A DNA stretch of 64,000 nucleotides, taken from assembly GCF_030936135.1 (NCBI RefSeq), contig NC_082601.1:43824590-43888589 (forward strand). Reading direction: 5' to 3'. The notes under the pieces are model-generated. The model was not told the DNA's origin. It saw only the letters and a program-made list of their open reading frames with translations, and ran no database searches. The translations under genes and the position numbers were made by a program. The stretch comes from Gavia stellata (lineage: Eukaryota; Chordata; Aves; Gaviiformes; Gaviidae). This document shows, in pieces, positions 31,201 to 45,082 of the stretch. How positions within the stretch are numbered: position 1 is the stretch's first letter; each line of letters begins with the position of its first letter.

Positions 31201-34145
31201 AACACCGTCTGAAAGAGGCTTGCCTTGCCTTCCAGGAGCACAAAGCCACTGAAAAGCCTTCCCTTGAGTCTCTCCCTAACTACACAGTAAGGTTGTAATT
31301 TTTATCTTATAGACGTTAAAGGAAATATAAACCCTCCCTCCCCAAACCACAGGACCTTTTGGATGCAGGCAGCAAGGACGCCAACAAGGGTCTAGGAGAG
31401 GATCTGATAGATGCTCACATGAATCAATGGATTGATGGGCAAATAACACTGCACAGGTAAACGCCAGCAATGAGTAAGACTGAACAGTAATATCTTCCAG
31501 AGTTTCTGCAGTGGTAAGGAACTGTATCTAGCTACTCACTAACAACATTGCCCCCAAACTCTCTGGAAGATGAGTGCAGTCCTGGAGCACGTGGAAAGGA
31601 GTCCATGACCCCAAATTTGTCACAGGTGAAACTAACAATAATTTGCAAAAATTTTGCACAAATTTGCAATTGTAATAATTTGCAAAATAATTTGCCAAAA
31701 CAAAATTTTGCAGCTAACTCAAGTCTTGCTAACAGCGTATGCCACAGGATACAAAAATGCCTCTGAAATGGACTGATAGAGACCTCTGAAATCTGAGCCC
31801 ACTTCAGCCACCAAGTCACAAAGCAAAAGCCCAGAATGTCTCCAGCCCTCCTTGGACTGACTTTATGTGCTGAGCCCTCCCGGGACTTGCTTTCTCCTGC
31901 CAGGGTAGAGGCTGCGGGGAGCTGCCCTGCTCTCCAGACATGCCTGTCCCAGGGACCGCGGTGGGCAGCCACCCAGCAGCTGTTCCTCGGGCTGCAGAGC
32001 TTTTCCACTGCTCGATGGCTGCTGCTTTTCACATATTTGATGTGAATCCAGGGAACCCTGTGCAGCACTTCGGCCCAGCTCCCTGGGTCACGTACAGCAG
32101 AGCATTGCTTGTCTGCTTTTGGCACGATGCTTAACACCTCCCCTTCTCTTACGCACATACATGCTCGAGTTTTTGCTCTAACACAAAACGTTAGAGGCCC
32201 TTGTTTCATTTGGATTGATGCTCAAGAAATGTCTAATTCAGTAATGAAGCATCCTCCTGGCCAAATACAACATTGCAGTAAAATTCACCTTTACCATCAG
32301 GTGAACCTGCTACTGCTGACAAGGAAAACGGTATTTGTCATAAAAATTTGAATGGGAGTTTTATGCATATAGGAAATGTAATATAATTAGACACATAATT
32401 AGTGTTAAGAGAAAGATTCTTATCTGAGTTGGTTTCAAAGGTCCTCCTACAAAGTAAAACCAGAAAAAATAACCACCCCAAAGCGAAAAATATGCTGCAT
32501 TATTAACTTGTATTCCTCTGAGACAAAAGAAGCAAATACTCTGCAAAGCAAGTTAGCAGTACAGAGGTACAGAATGAGACAAATATTCCATTGTTCCTTG
32601 GATTCTATTTCGATGGTACCTTAAATCATCCCAAGAGAGCAGAGTCACAAGGAAGTTAAAATATTTTTGCCAGGGATGTGGCATATGCTTTTACCAGTGT
32701 AACTGAATGTCTGTGCTTTTCACTTGAGCATTAACGTGAGCCCAACCTCCAACATCAAATAAAAGAATTTTGATCACATGCACTCAATAAATAACATCCT
32801 GTGTTTATACTACTTCTCCTTAACACTGCCAGTGGAACTTGAATGCTTATCTCCAGTCCAAAGAGCCTTGAGATTTTCCAGTCTCAGTATGTGATACATA
32901 AAATTAAGAGTGGGGAGGTGAAAGTGCAGGCATGCACTCACTCTGTCTTTACATACATTTCTTTGCCCTCCCTTCTGTCCCTCATCTATCCAGACTCCAA
33001 CAGCTCCACCTACAAAGATAAAAGTATAAACAAGAGAAGCAGAAATGAGCAAGAAATCATGCATTATTTGTTTCTTTTATAATTATCTTCTTGGGCACAG
33101 AAACCAGTTTTTCATTTTAGATGAATTTAGATGCATTGCTCTGGCAGCCTAAAGGGTCCTGAAATGGTTGACATTACCTCCCCAAGTGCCTCTTCACACA
33201 GCAACATAACTAGTGCAACCACATTAAAAATGTGCCCCGCCACAAAGCAAGGAAGTAAATTGTTTGTGCCTATCCTAAAATTGTGGTGGTGACTGTGGCA
33301 GGCTGACCGGTCTGCCCACAGGAGAAGCTTCAAGACTTAAGATCTGAACCGTGTATGAGACCAGGCAAACATGAGCACCCTGAAAAGCAGCCTGCACGTG
33401 TTTACACACCTCACTGCCTCGCAAAGGCAGGATTGATGTTCTGTCTGCTTAGCACATCTCTGTCAGACATGAAAAAATCAAAGGTGCATCTGTGATCAAG
33501 ATATGATCAGCGTAGCCCACCCTCAGGGAGGCACAAGGATAAGCATGGTGAGAAATGTTGAAGGGTGCTGGAAAAGGGAAATGGGGAAAGAAGGACTTGC
33601 AGGACCCGCTGAAAACCCTGTGGGGAAATCAGCCTCCCACATCCCTTCTGGGGAATCCAGATAATTGAAGGCTGTAGAAGTGCTTGATAGAAAACCCCAG
33701 ACCAGGGACAATTAAGTTCTCCAGGCCTCTCATCAAGAACACATGGATCCCATCGAGAGACCGCAGCTCGGCCGGCAGTGGACAGACATCTCCTTGGGGG
33801 AGGACTGGAGGCTGGCAGCATCTGGCAACAGGAGACAGTGGGCAGCAGTTGGTTTTGGCAAAGCCTCTGTCTTGTTTCTTCTCTGCGAGCAAACAACAAG
33901 CTTGCCTCCGGTGCAAGGCTTTGCTGTTGAAATCTTTGGGAAGAGGTGTGGGAGCACCGGAGGTGCCAGGGCTACATTTGCCCCTCTGCAGCCTTGGTTG
34001 TAAATGCTGCAGCCGCCAGAGAAAACCCATGTGGGCTCCCTGCCCGCCAGCGGCGAGAGCAGGGATTGGCACTGGCTGGTATGGAGCACACCGGAGAGGA
34101 CCCGAACCAGAAATGCCAACAAAGATTACAGCCTGGGTTTGCTAC
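28231..34145. other. Intergenic, no confirmed gene
   Basis: About 5.9 kb. Contains short A-runs (30900-30912) and an AT-rich degenerate repeat at 31637-31713. 29120-29720 has several overlapping ORFs and may be an old repeat that I cannot name. No tRNA-like or snRNA-like sequence noticed. Confidence 0.45.
31637..31713. repeat. Degenerate AATTTGCA-type tandem array
   Basis: Six imperfect copies of a 13-16 base unit around AATTTGC or ATTTTGC in 77 bases. AT-rich; looks like local slippage. Confidence 0.7.
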
Positions 34146-34199
34146 CTCTTCGCTGCTGAGACCCATGAGCAGCACCAGCCCCAGTTTCAATAGCATCAT
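34146..34199 (-). other. Orphan signal-peptide-like exon candidate
   Basis: 54 bases from an ATG (A at -3) to the splice donor GAAGAG|gtagca encode MMLLKLGLVLLMGLSSEE, a short hydrophobic core with charged ends like an N-terminal signal peptide. A TTAAATA motif lies about 95 bases upstream on the minus strand. I could not find matching downstream exons (phase 0 acceptor with an open frame), so this may be chance. Confidence 0.2.
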
Positions 34200-37035
34200 G
34201 ATGACTTAAAAGTCCTGCTTTCAGGGAAAGCGTGTTTCCAGAACCAGGAGCTGCTTTCATGCAGCCCAAAGTCCACATTTCAGGGGAACGTGTATTTAAG
34301 AGCCGTCATTTGAATATACATTCATTACAAACACTTTTAACATCATCACAGCCTTAACATACAGGTGCTACAAACTCTACCCTTCCTCCCAGGCAAATCG
34401 GATGAACATGATAACACTGTGTCCATGCGCTCAGTAAAACAAACCCTCTCTTCCTACGAAATACCAAAATTAAGAGGGTTACAAGTTTAAACACATATAT
34501 GTGACAATCTCCACCCCTTGTCCCTACGGAGCAGGATACAGAGTTTACGCTGTAATAAACTCCACCCCTTGCCTGTGCAGAGCAGACATCCCAGAACATG
34601 CCAGCCGCTTGAAGATTCACTTATTGCAGACTCCACACAGCGTCCCTCCGTGAGACCGCAGGATCGATCAACTGCTCCACATATCCCTCCACTTAGTCCT
34701 GCATGAAGACTTTCTCCCCTGCACAGGACACCATGGGCCCCAGCAGCCTGTTCTCATGAGCCATCAGCTGCATCCCACCAGCTCCAGTGTCCCAGCAGCA
34801 TCATAGCCACTGCAGGAGCATCTCCCCGTTTCCCTGCAGCTCCTGGGCTGGTGCCTCTGGATCGTGCACGTAGTGATGGTCCCAACTCCAGGGCGACCGG
34901 GGCAGGGGCTTGGAGCAGGTCCCATCCTAGGTCTGCCCAATTACCTTCCCACCTGGGAAGAGTGCTGTGGGGTGTCCCCTAACCCCACAATTCTCTCCCA
35001 TTCTTCTCCCTGCCCGGGCCAAGAAAGGACTGGCTAGGACTCGAGCTCTTGAGAATGGGGTAACACACATACTCTCTGCACCCTGAGCCATGGGGTAAGG
35101 GATGCTACAACATAACATGATGGTTTTAAATGGCTCCCATCTTCTTTTCTTGAAGCCTTTTCATAACACAGGCCAGAAAGCCAAGAGCTGTAGACAGGAC
35201 TTCATCAGCAGGGCCGGGCAATAACAACACGTTTGTTCTTCCCACGGTGGCTCCCTGTTCATAGGAGCTGAATGCGTTGATTGTGGAGGAATCAGCTCTG
35301 GCAAAGATTAGGCTTTTTTGGCTGGAAAAATCAATGCTCTGTTTTCAAAAAGTTTCTCCAGAAATCATGTGTTTCTACAGAATACCCAGAACCCAGCCAA
35401 AAGTTTGAAAGGAAATAATTCAGACATGGAGAGGTTATCTGTAACCTGATGAAGAGGCAGCTGCCAGGTCAGTGCTCCAGTCTTTGCACCTTTTCTGCCT
35501 TGCTGGGGGGTGGGAGGGGAGCCCCACTTCACCTGCAGCACCTCTGGCCCGTCAGTCCAGGTTTCACTGAGGTATGCACTTAATTTCCACAAAAGTACGT
35601 GGAGTGAGAGCAAAAAACATGGGGCTTTCAGTGCCTTGCTGAAATCTGGCCTTAAATGAAAGATCAGTTATTTTTCCAATCCAGTGCCCTGGGTGAGGAA
35701 AATATTTTTTTTTTCTCAGTTGTTCTCAGCCCGCTGCTCCACGTTATCCATGTGAGCAGGAGATGGGGAACTGGCAAGCCAAACAAGGTGTGAGAGCAAG
35801 ATGGGGTCCATGCTGCATCCTAGTGCCATTCTCCCAGAGGCTCCAGCCACAGCCACTACCATAAGCTCTCAGCAGGCACATCCCTTTTCCAGCTCAGGTC
35901 ACGACTTTGCTTTATCTGCCCTAAAGCTCTTCATAAGCTGGGAATGCCTTTTTCCATAGGCTTGCTGGAGCACACTGTGTCATAAACCTGCACGTCTGTA
36001 ATGCATGGGGGAAACCTGGATCCCACATGCTGTGTCTTTCTGTAACCAGATCCTCTCTTCCTGGAGGCTAGCAAGGAGCATTCGGGAGCCATGTCTCCTC
36101 TTCCCAAAGCTGTAGCTTCCCAGCCTGTGGCACGGGCACAGCTTTGAGGGTCTCCAGCACCGCCTGCTCACACGGCAGCCCCTTCTCCGGTGCCCCTGCC
36201 AGGACCAGGGGTGGTACCCAGCTGCTAGCAGGGACAACCAGGTCAAATGGCTGCAACTTTCTCCTTTACAGCATATCTGAGCCCTGGGCAAGGAAAATAT
36301 TGACAACCGCAATGACATCTGTACTCCTGCCACCAGATAGGCACAGCACCCGCTTTTGGCCAAAATGATCCCTAATGAATCCCTTGAGCATCCTGAGTGG
36401 TGTGCTCCTGTAAGAGATGCTTGAAATGCAAGGTATGAATACACACAGCTGGTTTCTCCCGATGTAAACCTATGGCCTCCCACTTTGGAGACTTTCCATC
36501 TGTGTGGCGATTGGAGGCAAACGGAAATAAAAATCCCAGCCATAAATGGAAACATTTGCAAAGGAAGGGGGTAAGACCAGCTGCCAAGTTACAGTTACTG
36601 CAGTATGACTAAGCAGCAAAATCAGCACAAGATACTGTACTTTCTGTAAGCTGCTGCTCTTTCGCACAGACAAAAACCATGCAGCTCCCCCCACCACTCC
36701 TCCACCGTCCCCAGCTAGAGCTTGGTGACCAGAAACACAAAGACACTGGGAGCTAGCAAGCCTGGCTCGGGGTGCTCTGCAGCAGAGATGATCCCAAATC
36801 CAGCAGGATTACCCTGAGATAAGAAATCAGTTTATGAACCTTACTCCCCACTTTCTGAGGCCCTTCTGAGACTGGGTGATGCAGTAAAGAGGGGAGAAGA
36901 TCCCTCTTTAATTTTCCTCTGTCTCATGTAATGCCTTGGGATTGCAGAATGCTTTCCTCTGAAACCCTGATTAGCCCAGGGACCTGCGGGGAGGCAGAGC
37001 AGATGACTTGCTGTTGCCTCTGGTGAAATGGGAAC
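34200..37035. other. Intergenic, no recognisable feature
   Basis: About 2.8 kb with scattered short ORFs on both strands. No exon, RNA gene or repeat recognised. Confidence 0.45.
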
Positions 37036-37660
37036 CAGCAGAATCACAGGTGAATGGTCGAGGCTGGCAGGTACCTCTGCAGATCATCCAGTCCAACACC
37101 CCGGTTCAAGCAGGGTCAGCCAGAGCAGGCTGCCCAGGACAGTGTCCAGCTGGGTTTTGAGTATCTCCACAGATGGGGACCACACAACATCTCTGGGCAA
37201 CGGGTTCCACTGTGTAACCACCCTCACAGTAAAAAGAGTGTTTCCTTGTGTTGAGGTGGAATTTCATGTGTTTCAGTTGATGCTCGTTACCTCTTGTCCT
37301 GTCACTGGGCACCACTTCTTCATTACTTCCCAGTAGGTATTTATACACATGGATAAGATCTCCTGAGACTTCTCCAGTCTAGACAGTCTCAACTCTCACA
37401 GCCTCTTCCTGTATGAGGGATGCTCCAATCTGTTCATCATCTTGATGGCCCTTCATTGGACCTTCTCCAGTATGTCCATCTCTCTCTTGTCCTGGGGAGT
37501 CCAACACTGGACACAGCACTCCAGTACTGAGCAGAGGGGAAGGATCACCTCCCTTCACCTGCCCAGCAGCATTCCTCCTATTGCAGCCCATGATGCTGTC
37601 GGCCTTCTTGGCTGCAAGGGCGCATTGCTGGCTCACATTCAATTACAGATCTCGTCACAC
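37036..37660 (-). mobile_element. CR1 LINE 3' part, minus strand, decayed
   Basis: In minus-strand sense this is the 3' part of CR1 ORF2 and its 3' UTR, from [19 protein letters not shown] (the CR1 block before the 3' end) to CATCCAGTCCAACACC read on the plus strand. Frames are broken in several places. It is a different and older copy than those at 14.4 and 45.1 kb. Ends are approximate. Confidence 0.88.
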
Positions 37661-40600
37661 CACGTTGGGCAACTTTAAAGCCAGAATGGGTATCTGCTTC
37701 ATGACATAGACCTAATTCTGGTAGAAACCATCCAGGTTGAGAACGAAGATGAAAAAAAATATTCAGATAGAAAAATTATTTTCAATTCAGCAGTCAATTC
37801 CTTACAACATCCTATTAAAATCACTTGCTTACTAAATTTGTCCTAACTTATCTGTAAAAACTATCAGGTTCCTATTCACTGAAGATTATTGAACATATAA
37901 GACTACATTTCAAATGTTTTAATAGAATAAAAGAGACCTTTTTGACTGTTTTGATGCAAGTTTCCTGGATAAAATGTCCAAAGTGATAAATCTATTTTTA
38001 CCAATGCAGCACATATGTTCTTTCCAGTGGCTAACAAGCAATCATTCATTTAAGTGCAATGAGAAAACAGTGTTTGTGGGTCAACTGAGTACTTCAGTTC
38101 CAATTTAGCAACTGCACAGTGAACACATGCTTCTAATTTGGCTATCAAAATCAATGGACTGTAAAAAAACTGGAGACACAGTGGTCGCAGGCTTGATTCA
38201 ACTATCTGAGCTTATGACAAATTGCACAATAATACACGGTGACACTGTAAAAGAGCTGAAGGATAGTGTCTACTCTTGGGATCGTAACTAGCCATGCACT
38301 TCTGAAACAGTCACCATGACCCCCTTTATAACCAGTGGAGAGAAATGGGACTTGTAGGGACCAGCTTGTCACCCTCTGACCTGTCTGATAGGGTTCAGGT
38401 TAATTTTACTCCAGACATGCTTATTTCTTGTCCCTGCTGTGAAGAGGTCCTAAATGATAATCTTAGACAAAGGTGTCTTCACTGAAGATAGCTCAAGCTA
38501 TAGGCAATGACTACCCCTCAAAAAGGCTTATGAAAGAAGGCATCTGGCCTGGCAGTGATGTACAGGGTTCAGCCAGTATAGGCACCTCAGTAGGGTGCTC
38601 CCATGCTCCATGCACATTGGAGAGAGAGCAGAAAACATTATGCCAGAAGTGTGGCTGAACAGGAGCTTGACTTTTTTGCACATCACTGCCTTTGCATTGT
38701 GTCCCCTGTGCACTCAGGATGGTTTTCACAGAATCTTTTGCACAGGGGAGTCAAGGGAGAGAGGTTCAGTTCCCATATCTGCTACAGTTTTGGTCTTGGG
38801 CAAACTCTTAATGTCTTTGTTTTGCAACACCCTGCCAACAAAATAGCTCCCCAAATATTTTTCTAGCTCTTCTCTTTACCTAATAACCCACCAGACATCA
38901 CAAACAACAAATATTATACAAACATCTTTGTTAACCACCTTGTTTAAAGTATCTTCCGGCATTACCTGTAGACCAGGCCCAAGACAGTCAGAAACTGATC
39001 CTCTCATTTCAAAGCAGAAGTGTTTATATTGTGCAACGCCTCCCTGACCCCATACAGATATGACGCAGTCATATATATCTCCGCTATGCAGGCCAGACAC
39101 TGCTGTGTTATAGTTTCTCACACCAACTTGCCTGCTTGTGTGGATTCCCTTCCCTACACCAAAGAGGATACAGAAAATCTTCCCAGATAGCACACTTTCT
39201 GCCTGCGATGCTTGAGTTGTACCTATCTAGCAGCCAGACTGAGTCTATCAGAATGCCCACACAGCAGCCTGTCCTCAGCTGGATGAGACAGCTGGGATGT
39301 GGCATGCCTGTATCCTGCATAAAGAACGCCGCGGTTGACTCACCATTCAGTCATGCAACATCTACCAGCAGAGTATTTCTTGGCCATCTCTTGCCACATG
39401 CATGAGGGGTTCCCAGGCCCTGCATAAAACATACAACAATGTGAACCCAAGGGACCCTGAATTTGCAGGAAATCCCAAATCCCCTGGTGACTATGAAGAG
39501 TGGAGCCACTCAATTTGGGTTTGATAGCACTGAATTCCCAGCGCCCATCTGCTTGCCAATGAGCCAGCAAGACAGTCAGCTCGCATAGCAAAGGGGACAG
39601 CATGGGCTAGATGATGAGACATCAACTGAAGCTGGAAACTGTGGGGACCCTGAGACCCCTGGCCAGATTGCACAAGCTTGAAGCACATGTGGCCCTAGAG
39701 CAATATTGCCATCTTCGCATGCAGCCCTCCTCCTGCACCATGGGAAGCACTTGGTCTTACAACACCCAGCATGGGTCTTCCCATGGGATGGGGCCTATGA
39801 GACCCAGGGATGTTGCAGAGGGATATCTATGCTCCTGCCTTGCTTTGCAAGGTAGTAAATGACACTTTCAGCAGGACCCCGCTGCGCCCCAGGGGCGGTG
39901 TTTAGGTCGCATGCCGGGCTGCTGTTGGGACGGCTGGTTTCAAGTGCAGTAATCTGCCACATGTTCTCATTTCCCCTGCATGCCAGACCCCTTTTGACAC
40001 ACTTTTCAAAGGAGCTGCGGAGCTCCAGATGGGACTCATCCAGCCGCCCTCGGCTGCGTCTTGTTAAGTACGTGCCCAACACTTCCACGCTAGGCTCTTG
40101 GAGCCAGAAAAAACTGCAGTCTGCTGCTCATGGCCTGAGCTTTATCCAGGACAGGCTTGCCCTAGAAAAGCAACACGCTGGTTTTACAAGCTGCCTTTGA
40201 AAAATCTCAAGTACTTCAGGTCCCGTGGAAAATACTGTATGTAACTGTGTTTAGCTCTCACATTAACCAAGACATAATTTTATACGCAGGGATAATTTTA
40301 TCACCAGAAGTACTATCAGAAATCCAGAGCCCTCAGAAACACTCCAGGCTGAATTTCCCATTTATGTAGAAATAAGCACGACTCAGACGAAGGAGTGAAC
40401 GCTTTGCTTCTCCTGAGGGTTTGGATTCTTTTAGGGCAAGAGAGGGATTTTCAGGGATTTCAGAAGCTATAGACAAGCACTTCGAGCTAATATCCATGTT
40501 TATGAAGGTTTGAACTGCTTTCTAGAACTGAGCCAGGAAAGAAACACCAGCCAGGGTCTGACAGTTATGCCTTTTCTCCGTGCTTTCAGAGCAGTGAAAA

Positions 40601-42879
40601 ACTGTGGGATCTAGGTGCCGACCTTACACGCTTATTCCTGCCCTATTTGCTTTCTCTTAAGCCATGAAAAATGCTAGCTGAGGGTTATGGGATTTGGCTG
40701 TTGGGGCAGAAGAAAAGAGATTCAGAGAAAAACTTTAGGGGCAACCTTAGGATAATGTTTAGGATCTTTAGGATCACATTGCACCAGACTTGTGCCATGT
40801 AGAAAAGCCTGATTTCAAAATGGGGTGCTCCAGACCCACACTGTCTGCAGTCTGTCCTTCCACTGCCTCTCCCCATCAGCTGTCTCACGCCAGGACCAGG
40901 GCAGTAGCAGCACAGGCAAAGGGGGCTGCAGGCTCCTTGCTTGCCTGCAGTATCTATTGCAAGACGTGTCTTGAAACTGCTGGCTGACCTCCATGGGCAA
41001 GGACCTCCTGCTGCCAGGGCTAGCCAGTGCTTGCGCTGGATATGCCTTGAACGCGGTACGAGGTTATGCAGTGTGGGGCTAGGCATCCAATGTCTGATTT
41101 GGTTCAGTCTGACTGCAAGAGATGCATTTGTAACATTGCAGAAATCCCCTTCTGGCTTACAGCAGTGTCTGAGGTTTAATATGCCAGTAGGAGTTAATCC
41201 CCCAGTCCTAACACAAGAAAAGCTTGTTTACGGAAAGCTGGAAGAACATCAAAAAGCCATTACCCCCCCATGCAAAGGGCAAGGAGAGATTAACAACAAA
41301 ACTACCTACTTTGAGTGATTTTCAGTCCGACAGCCAACAGGAAGCATCCTCAGCGAAAGAAAAAATGAAGCGGTAGCAGGGATGATCCTGGGATCACCCC
41401 GAGACAGGGCAGGCTCTTCCAGGGAGGGAGCTAAAAGATAGGGTTTGATAAGACGGGGGGCTTTGCCCTCCCACCAGAGATGTTGGATGAGGCCCAGGTA
41501 GGTAGCTGCCAATGCCTGTCCCAGCCAGTCTATGAAACACGTAAGTCTGCTTTGGTATTTCATTTCACATCTCCCTGAGGGGTCAGAGTACAAATTGGCA
41601 TGCTTAGGAAGGGCAAGTCCCAGTTAGTGCCTGAAATTTCTGTGAGGCTTTGGGCGTTCTCCCATGCTGATGTAAAAACTGTTGTAGACTTTTATGTTTT
41701 ATTCCATTTTATGCAGGATTTGTCCGCTTTGCAGAAGCTTTTGGGGCCATTGGCAGTGATGCTCCATGCTGTAGCAGCCTGTGGTCCTTCCCCCGTGGGA
41801 CGCAGCCCCAGCAGGAGACCCTGCCCCGATGGGCGGGAGAGGGAGCATTGGGAGGCACAGGTCATTGCAAAGCTGAAGCATCAGGCTGTCCCTTTTGAAA
41901 CTGAGTGATTCAGGAAGCACAAGGTCCACTGATGGCTTTCGATCCTCAGCTTCTGGGCTCCACCATCCCTGTGTGCTGCTGCAGCAGCCAGACTTGCCTG
42001 CACATCGCAGCGCACATCTGAGGCATGTGGGTACTGCAAGGTCTGGCAGGCTGTCTCTCCTACTCAGTTTCATTCTGTAGAAGGATGCTATTTATTTCCT
42101 TTTGTCAAGCATCTCCTGGCCTCGGCTCTGTGACTGAGAGCTCTCCGAGGCCCATATTTTCCAGGATAAGAGGTCAAATTTCAAATTTCAGCTTCAAAAA
42201 TTATTTGGTGCTGGCTGATTGTTACTGAAGACAGCTAACTCTGAGCATGTTCTGCTGATCCACACGTAAAACAGAGGTTGCCTTCCACAAAGGTTGTTTC
42301 AAAGTCGCCTGTATACAGACAATTTGTGCCTTAATCCCTTCCTAGTCTTTAGGACAACTGTGCAAAACAAATGTCTCAAGGTTCTCTTACCAGAAGTCTA
42401 GTTTGGGTTATTAACCACGGGGGCTCAGAAAGGCTTTGCCCTGTCCCTACAATACCTTTAGGATAGGTAGAGGTCTCAAAATTAAATAATCGTTGTGTAA
42501 CCAACCCATGGGCCAACCAGAAAAGAAAGGTTGTCCATGCAGACTGTTCAATAACATATGAAAACAACCCCAAACAGACCCAGGACAAAGGAGTAATGGG
42601 ACTCCCACTGCCATCAGATCCCTTACCAGTTTGGAGAATTTTTTCCAGATTGCTGCTATGATGAACATGTCTTCTACGAGGACCTTCTCCATAGGTGCCA
42701 TGGCTAGGAACAGGCCTCTGGACTTTTTGCCATAGCCTTACCTTCAAATGCTCCCACAGGCTTCTGGCACCATGAACAGGAACCAGGTGTTCAGGTCATG
42801 AGAGAAAAAAGAAAACACAAATAAGAGGCCTCGGCTGATAAATGACTCTGTAAGGGAAGGAGGAACATGATCTCTGTGT
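37661..42879. other. Intergenic, no confirmed gene
   Basis: About 5.2 kb. 37700-38200 is AT-rich. 38300-40200 and 40680-42750 have many overlapping short ORFs on both strands and no recognisable domain. Old repeats may be present but I cannot name them. Confidence 0.4.
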
Positions 42880-43095
42880 CCACAATGGAGGTGACAAGAA
42901 GTAACAGGCTTAACGGCAGCAAGAGGTACTTAGGCTGGACACTAGGACGTGTTCTCCAGAAGCAGCACCAGCTCCATTGTTTGCAGCACTGTAAATAGCA
43001 GCAGTGATTTGCACTAAAACAGACTGTCTGCAGACAATGTAAAGCCTCCATGGAGCTTTTTAAGACTGGACAAACACCCATCTGACAGGTAAACT
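42880..43095 (+). mobile_element. Probable old CR1-like 3' fragment, plus strand
   Basis: Resembles the block near the CR1 3' end: GTGACAAGAAGTAACAGGCT, then AGGTACTTAGGCTGGACACT, then CCATGGAGCTTTTTAAGACT. Strongly diverged, no open frame. Confidence 0.4.
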
Positions 43096-45082
43096 AATAT
43101 GCAGCCTGTGGAGTAAAACATACCTTTGAGGTAGAAAACGGGCTTAATGACCTCTTCATGCCTTATTTCTCGGTGCTTCAGTGACTAAAGAAACCTAAAT
43201 TCCATAAAGCAACATCTTTTACGTGGCCAAAAGCTTGTGGGGGAAATAAAATTTTTCAGACAGAGGCTTAAGTCCGTAGCTGTACCAGGACTGCTACAGC
43301 ATATGCTTTGTGCAGTCAAATCAGATGACATTGTAAAAATAGATGGCCCCCAAAGTTTCTTGCATGATTTTTCCCCACTAGAAAACTCATCTAATTTCAA
43401 GAAATAGTTTGTCTCCCCAAGACCTTTGGAGTCACCCAGAACAAAGTGCCATAACCAAAAGTGAAGAAAAAAGAACAAAAAAATTTTCTCCAGAAGCATG
43501 ATGTAAGGGGTAGGATGCGCCTGCATTGCCTCCAGCTTCTGCTATTTCGTTCTGTTTTCCCTTTTAATATATTACCATCAAGAAGAGATACCCCAGCTGC
43601 GTTTTCATGTGGTTCAGCGGTTTGGACGTTAAACTCTAACATTTTCACAAGGATGACAAAGCTGAGAAGTGTTTCCTGCGGGTGTCTGCAGCAATGGATG
43701 GGACCAGGAGCGCTGTTCTGCTGAGATGGTGGGCAGGTGGAAGGGCTGCAGTGATATTTCATGGGGATAAGTCACTCCACGCACTCCCAATCCTCACTGA
43801 AAAGGCCGTGTCAATGTCTCAGGGTGCTCCTGTGAGCACCTCTGTAGGTTCCATGTCTGACAGGGTTGACCACGTGTGTAAGAAATTATTTAAACGAAAT
43901 GAGAAAAACAAAAAAAATAGAAATTAAACGGCATTGATTGCTCGGTTCAGAAGTATATCAACAGTTCTCTCAACTTCTTGGTGAGGCAACTGCTGGGCCA
44001 CCTGACTGCGGCTTCCCTCCTGCCATATGTCCTCCAGAGCTCTCTGCTGCCGCAGGTCCCAGGAGCTCTGCCACAGCCTGCCAGGGGCAACCCAGGAATT
44101 GGGCTGATGCAACATATGCTTTCTGCAGAAAAGCATGGAAAGCAGACACTGTGGACCCAGCCCGATCTCCTGACAGACAGTGAGGAAACATTTTGAGGGG
44201 AAAGACCGTGGCAGAGTATGCTTGTTTTGTGTGGGTTTAGCTATGGACAACCAAAGAAGGCACTGTTAAGTGTAGATGAAAAATTCATTGTTTGTCTAAT
44301 TAACGTCTTAGCCTAACCAGAATACAACAACTTATTTAGTCCAGTTATTATACAGGTACCTATAATCTAAATGACTTAATTATTGATAGGAATTAGCAAA
44401 ACCTAAAATTATTATATACATGTCTCCCAGAGCTGCACCATGCTTTGGTGGTGGTGCTCCCCTGTCCTGTGCAACGCTTTGGGAGGCCATCAGCTTCTCA
44501 AATCCTTTTCCTGGCAAAGTATGATGATGACGACAGTGTGTGTTGGGGGTGAGGGGGTGGTCTTCCTCCATGGTCTTGAGTTTGCTCAGAATTACTTCTG
44601 TGTGTCAACCCCGTATTTCTTAATGGGTTACAGTTTTTCCTCTGCTGTTTGCCCACAAGCTTATGTGCACCATGATTCCTTCTCCTTATACAATATGGTT
44701 TCTTTTAAGGGAGAGATCCATGCAATTGGACAAAATAATGCAAAGCTTAAACTAAAACACATTTGGGAATAATAGAGTTAAAACAAACCCCAAACCCCAG
44801 GATAGCGAGAGGCATTTGAACAATCCGTTATTCTGCTGTTACAGCTAGGAGAAGCCAGACAATGGACCTCTGCTCCTTGGGAAAATCACAGGCACAGGAA
44901 AAGTTCTTAAATAATTTTGAAAACACAATTCAAAATCATCCTAGAGCAGCTAGTTATTGTATTACAGCTTGAGGTCATCGTCAACAGCAATTTGGCTGAG
45001 CTACAGGGCTGCAAGCTGGGGGAAGAGTTGCCCTGACAGTCCTGTGGTCTCCAGCAGTCCTGTGCTGTCCAGGGCACTGCCT
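43096..45082. other. Intergenic, no recognisable feature
   Basis: About 2 kb. Overlapping short ORFs at 43924-44250 on both strands lack any recognisable domain. Confidence 0.45.

Noticed and set aside
32810..33064. Minus-strand ORF with a possible acceptor, considered as a second exon for the 34.2 kb leader
   Set aside because: The acceptor phase does not fit: phase 0 meets a stop after seven codons, and no Cys-pattern family was recognised.
33507..34209. Several overlapping ORFs on both strands
   Set aside because: Open in four or more frames at once, no family resemblance; only the short leader at 34146-34199 was kept as a weak candidate.
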